A stretch of DNA of 5,945 nt from Akkermansiaceae bacterium (GCA_018676385.1 JABHEX010000077.1:1-5945), one strand, 5' to 3'. Shown: positions 1 through 5,945, numbered from the stretch's first letter. The notes: a model not told the origin generated them from the sequence alone. Translations and numbers: made by a program.

Positions 1-368
1 CCAATAATTTTTCCTGTTTGATCTACAAGTATAGAGGTATTGAAGCGCCGTTTTTCATCTTTCTCATATACCAACTCTGCATAACCAAGATAGAAACCTA
101 TGTTTAATTTATTTGCTTCTTCAAATAGGGGCAAAGTTACACTACTGGGCATTTCAGTTTCGTAATAACTATCTAATTCAGTTTCGTCGTCTATCATCCA
201 GCGGGGAAAAAATGTGGTGAGGGCCATTTCGGTAAATACAACTAATGAGCACCCTCTACCCTTTGCCTCCCGCATCATTTCAATCAAACGCTTAACTGTA
301 TCTTGTCGGGTTTCTAATTTAGAAATTGGCCCCATTTGGGCAGCAGCTGTTATTAGATAGCGAGACAT
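1..368 (-). CDS. N-carbamoyl-D-amino acid hydrolase (D-carbamoylase), N-terminal part, cut by window edge
   Basis: Nitrilase-superfamily amidohydrolase that would hydrolyse N-carbamoyl-D-amino acids to the D-amino acid, CO2 and ammonia in the cytoplasm, the last step of hydantoin catabolism. Only 122 codons plus two bases are present; the family is about 300 residues. The translation starts MSRYLITAAAQMGPI. It carries VVFTEMALTTFFPRW, where Glu47 falls at the position of the catalytic Glu47 of Agrobacterium-type D-carbamoylases. It is followed by ELDSYYETEMPS, GFYLGYAELV and RRFNTSILVDQTGKI, all closely matching that subfamily as I recall it. The catalytic Lys and Cys would lie beyond the edge. 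The ATG at 368-366 is supported by AAAAGGA eight bases upstream and by the Glu47 register. It is the last visible gene of the operon, 91 nt after the racemase gene. N-carbamoylputrescine amidase and beta-ureidopropionase are related alternatives, but the FFPRW and YETEMP segments favour D-carbamoylase. Confidence 0.9.
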   Translation of the reverse strand, partial: MSRYLITAAAQMGPISKLETRQDTVKRLIEMMREAKGRGCSLVVFTEMALTTFFPRWMIDDETELDSYYETEMPSSVTLPLFEEANKLNIGFYLGYAELVYEKDEKRRFNTSILVDQTGKII

Positions 369-376
369 CAATTTAA

Positions 377-383
377 TCCTTTT
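377..383 (-). promoter_or_regulatory. Ribosome binding site of the D-carbamoylase gene
   Basis: On the minus strand AAAAGGA stands eight bases before the ATG at 368-366. It is a good Shine-Dalgarno match. It fixes the start and shows that this gene has its own initiation signal, although it is probably co-transcribed with the racemase gene upstream. Confidence 0.7.
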
Positions 384-459
384 TACGTGGGTTGTCTCCC
401 GAGTAGGCAAGTTGGATATTCGAGGCCTGATCTTGGATACAGCGTATTATATATCGGCA

Positions 460-1092
460 TCAAAATACAGAAAAATTGATTGCCGCAGTTACACCGTCTA
501 TCAACCGGACGGGGAATGCAGGACCAGCAGCCTGAACCACTGATGTCATTCCCGCGCATCCCAGTACAATACTTTGCACACTATCCTCGCTTACAGCCTT
601 TCTGGCTTCATCCAAAACCTTTGCTGTGGCGGCGTATCTATCTTGCTCAAGTTCTAAAACCTGGACACCACTGGCCCGGACACGACCCAATTTTTGGCTC
701 AAACCATAAGCCCGGATATTATCCTGTAGAACAGGAACAGATACCTCAAGCGTCGTGACCACCGAAAATTTAGCACCTATTGACGCTGCAAGATAGTATG
801 CAGCTTGTCCAACCCCTATTACTTGACAATTCGCAATGGCCCGTGCCTCGTCTAGACCAGTGTCATCAAAACAACCTATTATAATACTTTTAGCCCCTAG
901 TCCCGATGCTTTTTCAACCAACTTAAGCATTGGTGGTATACACGTTTTTCCATCCTCAGGACCTTGGATTGCAGGTGGGCCATCGTGAGATGTCCAGCCC
1001 TGCATTTCAACATCGGGATAAATGTCTCTACCGGTTCGAACCATTTCATCAGTCATTGCGACCGTACTATTAGGATTTATTATTACAATCAT
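460..1092 (-). CDS. Asp/Glu/hydantoin racemase family protein, probable hydantoin racemase
   Basis: A cofactor-independent racemase of the Asp/Glu/hydantoin family, likely interconverting D- and L-5-substituted hydantoins in the cytoplasm by a two-cysteine mechanism. The start MIVIINPNST is the family's N-terminal nucleotide-free Rossmann-like strand. Cys74 in IIGCFDDTGLDEAR and Cys179 in IVLGCAGMTS are the two expected catalytic cysteines, and both are intact. FSVVTTL (109-115) and RLIDGVTAA (196-204) are further family motifs. The ATG overlaps the stop of the upstream permease gene by 4 nt (ATGA), with AAAAGG just upstream, implying translational coupling. The protein is 210 residues, shorter than the roughly 230-250 usual for hydantoin racemases: it ends NFSVF soon after the IDGVTAA motif, so the last helix and tail are missing (see findings). 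Maleate isomerase or aspartate racemase are less likely given the FDDTGL motif and the neighbouring D-carbamoylase. Confidence 0.85.
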   Translation of the reverse strand: MIVIINPNSTVAMTDEMVRTGRDIYPDVEMQGWTSHDGPPAIQGPEDGKTCIPPMLKLVEKASGLGAKSIIIGCFDDTGLDEARAIANCQVIGVGQAAYYLAASIGAKFSVVTTLEVSVPVLQDNIRAYGLSQKLGRVRASGVQVLELEQDRYAATAKVLDEARKAVSEDSVQSIVLGCAGMTSVVQAAGPAFPVRLIDGVTAAINFSVF

Positions 1093-1934
1093 AATAGACC
1101 TTTTCCCGCATCAGAACCCGCCCGAGCCTTAATTTTGGCTATTCTGAGAGCTACTAACAGAAAAATTGATATAATTATCAACGAGAACACAGTTGTCAGG
1201 GTTCCCAAGGCGTATAGAACCGGAGACGTTACGTTTGTGGTCATGCCATAAATTTCCAATGGAAGAGTATTGTTACTGCCTGCGGTCAATAGGGTTCGCG
1301 CAAACTCATCGTATGATAGGGTGAAGCCGAAAAGAGCCACGCCAATTAGCGAGGGTGCTATTATCGGTAACACGACAAATCGAATAGTTTGCCAAGGTGT
1401 AGCTCCCTGATCCCGCGCGGCCTCTTCATAGCTTTTATCAAAGCGATTGAATACCGCAAACATGATTAGAAGTCCGAATGGTAATGTCCAAGTGAGCTGG
1501 GACCCAAATCCAGAGGTAGACCAGTGCACTTCAAATCCAGTCTGAGAGAACATCAAACCAACACCAAGTGATATCAATATTGACGGAATTACCAGTGCAG
1601 TTACTATCAAATAAAATAAGATTGCTGAGCCAGGAAATTTTTTTCGAAAAGCAAGCCCTCCCATTACAGAGACGACAATAGTGGTTACCATCACCATAAA
1701 CCCAAGCGTAATACTCCTTCGGAAACTACCCCAGATATCGCCCACAGCCTGTTCTTCAAATAAATCAAAGAACCAATGAAGTGATACTCCTTGCATTGGA
1801 AATGTTAGTCCTCCCATCTCACCCTGAAATGATAAAATTCCGATCGTAATAGTCGGTCCGTATAGAAAGATTAGAAACAAGCCAAAAAAACAAGCCAAGA
1901 AATAAAATGAACGAGTGCGCGGCTCCATATTCAC
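1089..1934 (-). CDS. ABC transporter permease, PotC-like (spermidine/putrescine type)
   Basis: Inner-membrane permease subunit of a polyamine-type ABC importer, pairing with the permease encoded just upstream. The 281-residue protein has about six hydrophobic segments (roughly 9-34, 75-95, 104-130, 147-162, 190-210, 240-265). The cytoplasmic EAA loop EEAARDQGATPWQ at 170-182, continuing to VVLPIIAP, docks on the ATPase. ALVIPSILISLG and LSYDEFARTLL are typical of PotC-like subunits. The first codon of the open frame is GTG at 1934-1932, overlapping the TGA of the previous gene. An in-frame ATG two codons later (1928-1926) lies nine bases after the AAAGGA ribosome site, so the true start could be either. 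The stop overlaps the racemase ATG by 4 nt. The transported substrate cannot be read from the permease; the adjacent catabolic genes suggest a hydantoin or ureido compound. Confidence 0.92.
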   Translation of the reverse strand: MNMEPRTRSFYFLACFFGLFLIFLYGPTITIGILSFQGEMGGLTFPMQGVSLHWFFDLFEEQAVGDIWGSFRRSITLGFMVMVTTIVVSVMGGLAFRKKFPGSAILFYLIVTALVIPSILISLGVGLMFSQTGFEVHWSTSGFGSQLTWTLPFGLLIMFAVFNRFDKSYEEAARDQGATPWQTIRFVVLPIIAPSLIGVALFGFTLSYDEFARTLLTAGSNNTLPLEIYGMTTNVTSPVLYALGTLTTVFSLIIISIFLLVALRIAKIKARAGSDAGKGLL

Positions 1935-2791
1935 AGTTCCTTTCTAATATCTACAAATCGCAATAAAATTCCTATTACGATGAGAACTGTCAAAAGCAGG
2001 ACGATGGCAGTTGCGGATGCAGACGGGTATTGTAGTAATGAAATGTCATTTGAGATCAAACGGCCAACGTTAGCTGATTGGCTCCCTGACATAACTCTGA
2101 CTGTAAAAAAGTCGCCCATTACCAGCGTCACTACAAAAATTGTTCCTATCATTATACCAGGTTTTGTTAATGGCAAAATTACATTCCAAAGAATTTGCGC
2201 CCCAGAGGCACCCGCGTCGCGCGCGGCCTCTATTAATGATCTATCAATTCGCATCATAGTGTTAAATATCGGCACCACCATAAACAAAGTGTAGATGTGG
2301 ACAAACGCGAGAACTACAGAAAAGTCGCTAAACAATAACCACTCTACGGGCTCATCTATTACACCCCATGAAATCAGCGCTGAATTAGCGATTCCATTTC
2401 GTCCAAGAAACGGAATCCAAGATATCATTCTTATTATATTCGACGTCCAAAACGGAATAGTACAGAGAAGAAAACAAACAACTTGCCAGGTTAAGCTACG
2501 CACATGAAAGGCTAAAAAAAATGCCACTGTAAAGCCAATAAGAAATGTAAAAGTCCATGTTAGAATTGCGTATTTAAAAGTATTTATAAACACAGTGTAA
2601 GTCACCGGTGAGCCAAATAAAAACTCATAATTTTCAAAGACAAAATCTGGAATTATCGAATATTCAGTAGCTCGCCAAAAACTGACGATTAGTATCATAA
2701 GGATTGGCAGCACCAAGAAAATCAGTAACACCAACATAAGGGGTGATACCATAAGCCAACCAGCTAAGGCATTATTTAATTTTAATTTCAT
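1931..2791 (-). CDS. ABC transporter permease, PotB-like (spermidine/putrescine type)
   Basis: First of the two inner-membrane permease subunits. The 286-residue protein has an N-terminal hydrophobic helix (about 11-37, WLMVSPLMLVLLIFLVLPIL) and further membrane segments near 70-95, 104-123, 156-178, 210-230 and 258-281. The EAA loop EAARDAGASGAQ at 188-199, followed by NVILPLTKPG, is the ATPase contact. FWTSNIIRMISWIPFLGRNGI is the PotB-like segment after the third helix. The ATG at 2791 has only a weak ribosome site (TAGGCG). The gene follows the binding-protein gene after 77 nt containing a hairpin, and overlaps the next permease by 4 nt, so the two permeases are probably made in equal amounts. 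The family assignment is firm; the substrate is not determined by sequence. Confidence 0.92.
   Translation of the reverse strand: MKLKLNNALAGWLMVSPLMLVLLIFLVLPILMILIVSFWRATEYSIIPDFVFENYEFLFGSPVTYTVFINTFKYAILTWTFTFLIGFTVAFFLAFHVRSLTWQVVCFLLCTIPFWTSNIIRMISWIPFLGRNGIANSALISWGVIDEPVEWLLFSDFSVVLAFVHIYTLFMVVPIFNTMMRIDRSLIEAARDAGASGAQILWNVILPLTKPGIMIGTIFVVTLVMGDFFTVRVMSGSQSANVGRLISNDISLLQYPSASATAIVLLLTVLIVIGILLRFVDIRKEL
1938..1943 (-). promoter_or_regulatory. Ribosome binding site of the PotC-like permease, leaves two possible starts
   Basis: AAAGGA on the minus strand lies inside the end of the upstream permease gene. It is only three bases from the GTG at 1934 but nine from the ATG at 1928. The spacing favours the ATG, while the GTGA overlap favours the GTG. 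The difference is two residues. Confidence 0.55.
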
Positions 2792-2817
2792 CGCCTACTA
2801 CAGTATTTTAGTTTGAA

Positions 2818-2844
2818 TGTAGGGCGCACATGATGCGCCCTACA
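2818..2844 (-). terminator. Intergenic hairpin between binding-protein and permease genes (attenuator or mRNA-stabilising stem)
   Basis: TGTAGGGCGCA (2818-2828) is perfectly complementary to TGCGCCCTACA (2834-2844), giving an 11-bp GC-rich stem with a 5-nt loop. On the transcribed minus strand it lies about 25 nt after the stop of the binding-protein gene and about 27 nt before the permease start. It is not followed by a T-run, so a full rho-independent terminator is unlikely. Partial termination, or 3'-end protection of the binding-protein message as in malE-malF, fits better. It could instead be a copy of a dispersed palindromic repeat. Confidence 0.75.
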
Positions 2845-2868
2845 GCACTGTTTTAATCTATCGCCATA

Positions 2869-4137
2869 TTAGGCAGCGATGAATTCGTTCCACTTCCGTA
2901 CCATATACTGGTTTTCGTCCATAACAGAATTCCAGCAAGCGACTGCACCCATCCGATCAATGAAGGAGCCCCCATCGCGGATAGCACCAGCGCTTTCCAT
3001 TTTTGTGCCTTGTGGACTCACAATATCGCCTTTCGCAGCCTTTCCTTCATACCAAAATCCCCACTCGTCGTCTGACATGAACAGTTTTGAAGTTTCAGGT
3101 ACAGCTGAATAATAACCTTGCCGCATTAAAAATCCACCGACCCAGCCTGAAAGATACCAGTTAATGTATTCATAAGCGGCATCCAGCTTGGCACCCTCGA
3201 GTGTTGCGGCTAATCCCATTCCGCCACCCCAGCTGCGATAGCCTTCTTCAAGCGGTTGATAAACGCATGGGACGCCTTTTGAGCGAACTGCTGTAATTGC
3301 AGGCGACCACATAGATTGGATGACAACTTCGCCTGACGCCATCAAATTGACACTTTCATCAAAAGATTTCCAGAACGCACGAAATTGACCGTTTTTCTTG
3401 GCTTCAGTAAATATACCAAAAGTGAGATCAATTTCAGCTTTTGTCATATTGCCTTTGTCTGGGTATTTATACTCGCCCATTGACTCAACAACCATAGCCA
3501 TATCCATAATGCCGATAGACGAAATATCTAGGATAGATGCTTTGCCTCTAAATTCTGGGTTCAGGAGTTCTGACCAGTTATTGATTGGACGGTTGATTAA
3601 GTCTGGCCGGATACCCAATGTGTCTGCGTTATAAATGGTAGGAATCAGCGTCATCCAACCGGATTCTTCTTGAACAAAATCAGTTCCGTTCTTTCCTGAT
3701 GTAAAGCCAACAGTATGCGGCGCTGTACCCTGAGCTATTTCGCTGGTTGGTGTTAATTTTCCAGAGCGGAAAGTGCCTGCAATCTTATCATAATTTTTAA
3801 GCCTTGAAGCGTCCATCGCTTGTAGGTTTCCAGTGGGCCAGACTTTTTTACAAATCCAGTACTCGATATCTGCAATGTCAAAGCTGTTAGGCTGTGTAGC
3901 GACGCGCTGAGCTGCTGTGTCGGAGTCTGACGCTGTCATTTCGAGCGTTATACCCAGATCTTCATAAGCTTTTTTTGCGATTTCATTGTAAGCCGACACG
4001 CCTGTACCGGTTTGACGTAATACTATATTTGATTGAGCCCAGAGCATAGGCGCCGCTAACGTACCTGCAGCAGCGGCAACGCCGGTCTTCAGTAGTGTCC
4101 TCCGGCTAAGACCGTTTCGCTTAGTAAAATTTGTCAT
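2869..4137 (-). CDS. PotD-like periplasmic solute-binding protein with Tat signal
   Basis: Extracellular solute-binding protein of the spermidine/putrescine (PotD/PotF) family, which captures the substrate in the periplasm and delivers it to the two permeases. The N-terminus is a twin-arginine signal: SRRTLLK at 11-17, then an alanine-rich hydrophobic stretch and a likely cleavage near LWAQ (32-35). Export would thus be of the folded protein. The mature part has family features: DIADIEYW (90s), WMTLIPTIYNADTLG, INNWSELLNPEFRGKASILD, ESVNLMASGEVVIQSMWSPA, WGGGMGLAA and AYEYINWYLSGWVGGFLMRQGYYSAV. At 422 residues it is longer than E. coli PotD (about 350), as is common for alphaproteobacterial Tat-exported relatives. 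The ATG has AAGGGA nine bases upstream and lies 28 nt after the ATPase gene. A polyamine is a possible ligand, but the neighbouring hydantoin-pathway genes argue for a hydantoin or carbamoyl amino acid. Confidence 0.93.
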   Translation of the reverse strand: MTNFTKRNGLSRRTLLKTGVAAAAGTLAAPMLWAQSNIVLRQTGTGVSAYNEIAKKAYEDLGITLEMTASDSDTAAQRVATQPNSFDIADIEYWICKKVWPTGNLQAMDASRLKNYDKIAGTFRSGKLTPTSEIAQGTAPHTVGFTSGKNGTDFVQEESGWMTLIPTIYNADTLGIRPDLINRPINNWSELLNPEFRGKASILDISSIGIMDMAMVVESMGEYKYPDKGNMTKAEIDLTFGIFTEAKKNGQFRAFWKSFDESVNLMASGEVVIQSMWSPAITAVRSKGVPCVYQPLEEGYRSWGGGMGLAATLEGAKLDAAYEYINWYLSGWVGGFLMRQGYYSAVPETSKLFMSDDEWGFWYEGKAAKGDIVSPQGTKMESAGAIRDGGSFIDRMGAVACWNSVMDENQYMVRKWNEFIAA

Positions 4138-4165
4138 AGTACTTCCCTTTCTATAGATGCCCGCA

Positions 4166-5152
4166 TTAAGCCGACAATTGATGGATATTTTTCTTGTCCC
4201 AGTTTAGACTAACGCTGTCCCCTGGGGAGTATGGATCAGAGAAAAACTCTGCGTCCGATATTATAGCGGTCACCTCCTGGTCTCCCGCAATTTTGGTTAA
4301 TACCGAAACGTGCGTGCCTTGGTATTCTATAGCCGAAACGTTTGCCTGAATCATGCCAGCTTCGGGGGTAAGAATTTTAACTCCATCGGCTCGAATGGCA
4401 AATTCACCGTCCGGCAAATTTATTACGTTATGCCCCCCCATAAACTTAGCAACAAACCGTGTCTTTGGAGAGTTGAATACCTCTCTTGCTGATCCAGCTT
4501 GCTCTATGATTGCTTCATTCATGACGATTATGTCGTCAGCAAGCGCCAGCGCCTCATCTTGACTATGCGTGACGTGAACAAAACTGATACCCAGTTCATT
4601 TTGCAAGTTACGCAATTCTCCACGCATCCGAATGCGCAGAAATGGATCAAGTGCAGATAGTGGCTCATCCAACAACAAAACTTGTGGGCGGGTTATTAAG
4701 GCGCGCGCAAGTGCTACCCGCTGTTGTTGTCCGCCTGATAGCTGATCAGGCATGCGGTCGGCAAGGCTAGTGAGATCTACAAGTTCCAGCATCTCGTTTG
4801 CTTGCTTGCCACGGGCCAAAGCATCCACACCTTTCATTTTCAGGCTAAATGCGACGTTGTCTGCAACACTCAAATGTGGGAACAATGCGTAATTCTGAAA
4901 CATCATCGCAGTCCCCCTCTTTGCGGGTGCTAGGTTCGAAATATCACGCCCTGCCAAGTGTATCGACCCATCACTCACACTTTCGTGTCCCGCAATCATG
5001 CGAAGGGTTGAAGACTTTCCGCAGCCTGACGGTCCAAGAAGACATGTATAACTTCCTGGTGTAAATGTATAATTTATCGCATTAACAGCTACAGTAGATC
5101 CGTACCGTTTAGTTACTGAAACTAATTCCAATTTCTCTGCAGTTGATTTCAT
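4166..5152 (-). CDS. ABC transporter ATP-binding protein, PotA-like
   Basis: Cytoplasmic ATPase that powers the importer. All nucleotide-binding motifs are intact in the 328-residue protein: Walker A GPSGCGKSS (40-48), Q-loop FQNYALFPHLSV (Gln86), signature LSGGQQQR (138-145), Walker B VLLLDEP (158-164), D-loop SALD (166-169) and the switch histidine in VTHSQDE (His196). Residues from about 240 form a C-terminal TOBE-type domain, as in the PotA/MalK class; it is rather short and ends SLNWDKKNIHQLSA. The ATG at 5152-5150 has GGAG six bases upstream and follows the best promoter candidate in the window, so this is the first gene of the operon. Membership in the polyamine/iron/2-aminoethylphosphonate importer group is clear; the specific substrate is inferred only from the downstream genes. 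Confidence 0.95.
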   Translation of the reverse strand: MKSTAEKLELVSVTKRYGSTVAVNAINYTFTPGSYTCLLGPSGCGKSSTLRMIAGHESVSDGSIHLAGRDISNLAPAKRGTAMMFQNYALFPHLSVADNVAFSLKMKGVDALARGKQANEMLELVDLTSLADRMPDQLSGGQQQRVALARALITRPQVLLLDEPLSALDPFLRIRMRGELRNLQNELGISFVHVTHSQDEALALADDIIVMNEAIIEQAGSAREVFNSPKTRFVAKFMGGHNVINLPDGEFAIRADGVKILTPEAGMIQANVSAIEYQGTHVSVLTKIAGDQEVTAIISDAEFFSDPYSPGDSVSLNWDKKNIHQLSA

Positions 5153-5157
5153 TTGAT

Positions 5158-5161
5158 CTCC
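5158..5161 (-). promoter_or_regulatory. Ribosome binding site of the PotA-like gene
   Basis: GGAG on the minus strand, five bases (ATCAA) before the ATG at 5152-5150. It supports that start over internal ones. Confidence 0.7.
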
Positions 5162-5173
5162 AAAATTTCCATC

Positions 5174-5202
5174 AGTTAAAATTTGTTAAAAAAATTTGTC
5201 AA
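5174..5202 (-). promoter_or_regulatory. Candidate sigma70-type promoter of the transporter/hydantoin operon
   Basis: On the minus strand an exact TTGACA (5202-5197) is followed after 16 bases by TTTAAC (5180-5175, four of six matches to TATAAT), or after 17 by TTAACT. Transcription would start near 5168, giving a leader of about 16 nt that still contains the GGAG ribosome site. The spacer is an A/T tract. This is the only good promoter-like match I see before the first operon gene; the -10 box is weak, so an activator may be needed. Confidence 0.5.
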
Positions 5203-5253
5203 CTAAATTCACGTTTTTATTAAAAAAATTTAAAATATTTGTTAAAAAAATTT
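5181..5253. repeat. Repeated A-tract motif upstream of the operon
   Basis: The 17-bp sequence ATTTGTTAAAAAAATTT occurs twice exactly, at 5181-5197 and 5237-5253. Its core TTAAAAAAATTT occurs a third time at 5220-5231. Core starts are 34 and 22 bp apart, near whole helical turns. The two distal copies lie just upstream of the TTGACA box, where an UP element, a curved-DNA segment or regulator sites would sit. The first copy lies in the promoter spacer itself. AGYTAAAATTT also recurs at 5174-5184 and 5270-5280. Confidence 0.6.
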
Positions 5254-5319
5254 CAATCTGCAATCCAACAGCTAAAATTTAAACCATAACACAAGAACTG
5301 GCGTATAATTGATCAACAA

Positions 5320-5945
5320 TGAAAGACCTCTGCGTAACTACGAGATTCCCAGTGCGTCCAAATTTTGCTAAACTTGGTCCATGCAAAAGCCATTTTCCAC
5401 CCAACCTGAACTTTTCGTAACCAGCGCCGACCTTGAGTACCCCAGCCTGCAAAGCTTGAACGGGGCGGAGGCGGTGCTGAACTAGGCCAAACTCGAGCAT
5501 CTGCTGATTGGAATTTACGCCAGCAAGACTGGTCTTTACAGCTATCCTTTGCTGATTTTGCCACACGCGTCCCTCTTGGGCATTTGTGATCACCCAAGTG
5601 ATGTGGAGCTGGCTCAGACGCTGTTTCGCGACTTGCTTTCCAAAAAATTTGCAACCTAAAATTGGGTGGCGATGTGCCGAATAGAAACAGCATTCGCCGT
5701 TTCCATAAGAGGTTAGTTAACGCAGATCTGTAGGAGAAATTACTGTGCGAGGTCATTAGTTAGCTTAAGGTCCAGCACGTCATAATGACAGATGGTCGGA
5801 TTAATATTATCGACACCACGCCAATTGAGGCGGCGTAATCAGGGCCCAGAAAAGGCGTAGGAGGCCAACCCAAGCGCGACCTCGAGGCAGGCTGGCACGT
5901 CAAGGCTGATAGCCATGGCCACATGAAATCCACCTACGGCTATTC
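5320..5945 (+). mobile_element. Degenerate IS5-like insertion sequence, left part; continues past window edge
   Basis: The 5381-5945 stretch encodes the remains of an IS5-family transposase (described separately), so an insertion sequence must begin a little upstream. The left boundary is a guess: GAAAGACCTCTGCGTAAC at 5320-5337 resembles the GA(G)ACCT-TGC type of terminal inverted repeat found in some IS5-family elements, and lies about 60 bp before the transposase ATG. The right end and its matching repeat are outside the window, so the boundary cannot be confirmed here. Between 5254 and 5320 I see nothing else. Confidence 0.4.
5381..5945 (+). pseudogene. Decayed IS5-family DDE transposase, four premature stops and a frameshift, 3' end beyond window
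   Basis: From the ATG at 5381 the plus strand reads MQKPFSTQPELFVTS, then LQSLNGAEAVLN, a stop (TAG 5483-5485), AKLEHLLIGIYASKTG, YPLLIL and SDVELAQTLFRDLL. This matches the N-terminal domain of IS5-like transposases (pattern W-AKLE, YASKTGRPSYP, LSD-EL). At about 5630-5651, probably in the A6T3 run, one base is missing and reading moves to the next frame: CNLKLGGDVPN, RRFHKRLVNADL, stop (TAG 5731), EKLLCEVIS, stop (TAG 5761), LKVQHVIMTDGRINIIDTTP, IEAA, stop (TAA 5836), SGPRKG, RDLEAGWHVKADS and KSTYGY at the edge. The Asp in NIIDTT (5812-5814) is the expected first catalytic residue of the DDE triad. By family pattern the stops replace Trp, Trp, Gln and Gln, all single C-to-T or G-to-A changes. 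There is no clear ribosome site. It cannot make an active transposase. Confidence 0.85.

Noticed and set aside
369..459. Separate promoter or terminator in the 91-nt gap between the racemase and D-carbamoylase genes
   Set aside because: No stem followed by a T-run and no convincing -35/-10 pair was seen; only the D-carbamoylase ribosome site is clear.
480..758. Plus-strand open frame of 92 aa opposite the racemase gene, and 964-1251 opposite the racemase/permease junction
   Set aside because: Both are antisense to clearly identified genes, with no family similarity and no ribosome site.
1980..2507. Plus-strand open frames 1980-2294 and 2295-2507 opposite the PotB-like permease
   Set aside because: Mirror frames of a membrane-protein gene; no recognisable product.
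2879..3634. Plus-strand open frames 2879-3112 and 3398-3634 opposite the binding-protein gene
   Set aside because: Antisense shadows of a gene with full family similarity.
4310..5064. Plus-strand open frames 4310-4492, 4353-4562 and 4849-5064 opposite the ATPase gene
   Set aside because: Antisense to an ATPase with every motif intact; no independent support.
5161..5280. CRISPR-like or origin-like array in the AT-rich repeat region
   Set aside because: Only two exact 17-bp copies and one partial copy at unequal spacing, with no unique spacers of constant length and no DnaA-box series; promoter-region A-tracts explain it better.
5279..5756. Two overlapping minus-strand open frames (5279-5593, 104 aa; 5313-5756, 147 aa)
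   Set aside because: They lie antisense to the recognisable transposase remnant. Their translations have no motif I know and an odd composition rich in Trp, Ser and Arg, and they overlap each other in different frames.

Overview
The window looks like alphaproteobacterial accessory DNA. It has modest GC, AT-rich intergenic DNA, a Tat-exported binding protein, and catabolic genes like those described for soil and marine Proteobacteria. The taxon is an inference from gene style; there is no rRNA or other marker.

Layout, all on the minus strand from right to left: an ABC importer ATPase with a TOBE domain (5152-4166); a Tat-signal PotD-like solute-binding protein (4137-2869); a 77-nt gap holding a strong hairpin; two PotB/PotC-like permeases (2791-1931 and 1934-1089); an Asp/Glu/hydantoin racemase-family protein (1092-460); and the first 122 codons of a nitrilase-superfamily N-carbamoyl-D-amino acid hydrolase (368 to the left edge). 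The last three overlapping genes (permease, permease, racemase) are joined by 4-nt stop/start overlaps, and all spacings are short, so this reads as one operon. A candidate promoter with an exact TTGACA -35 box lies just upstream of the ATPase gene, inside a stretch of repeated A-tracts.

The gene set suggests uptake of a hydantoin or N-carbamoyl amino acid by a spermidine/putrescine-type ABC importer, racemisation of the hydantoin, and release of the free D-amino acid, CO2 and ammonia. The hydantoinase (ring-opening) gene is not in the window; if present it should lie beyond the left edge.

The right end (5381-5945, plus strand) has no intact gene. It holds a decayed IS5-like DDE transposase that can be followed from a plausible ATG to the window edge through four premature stops and one frameshift. 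It continues past the right edge. The long open frames on the opposite strand there are antisense shadows.
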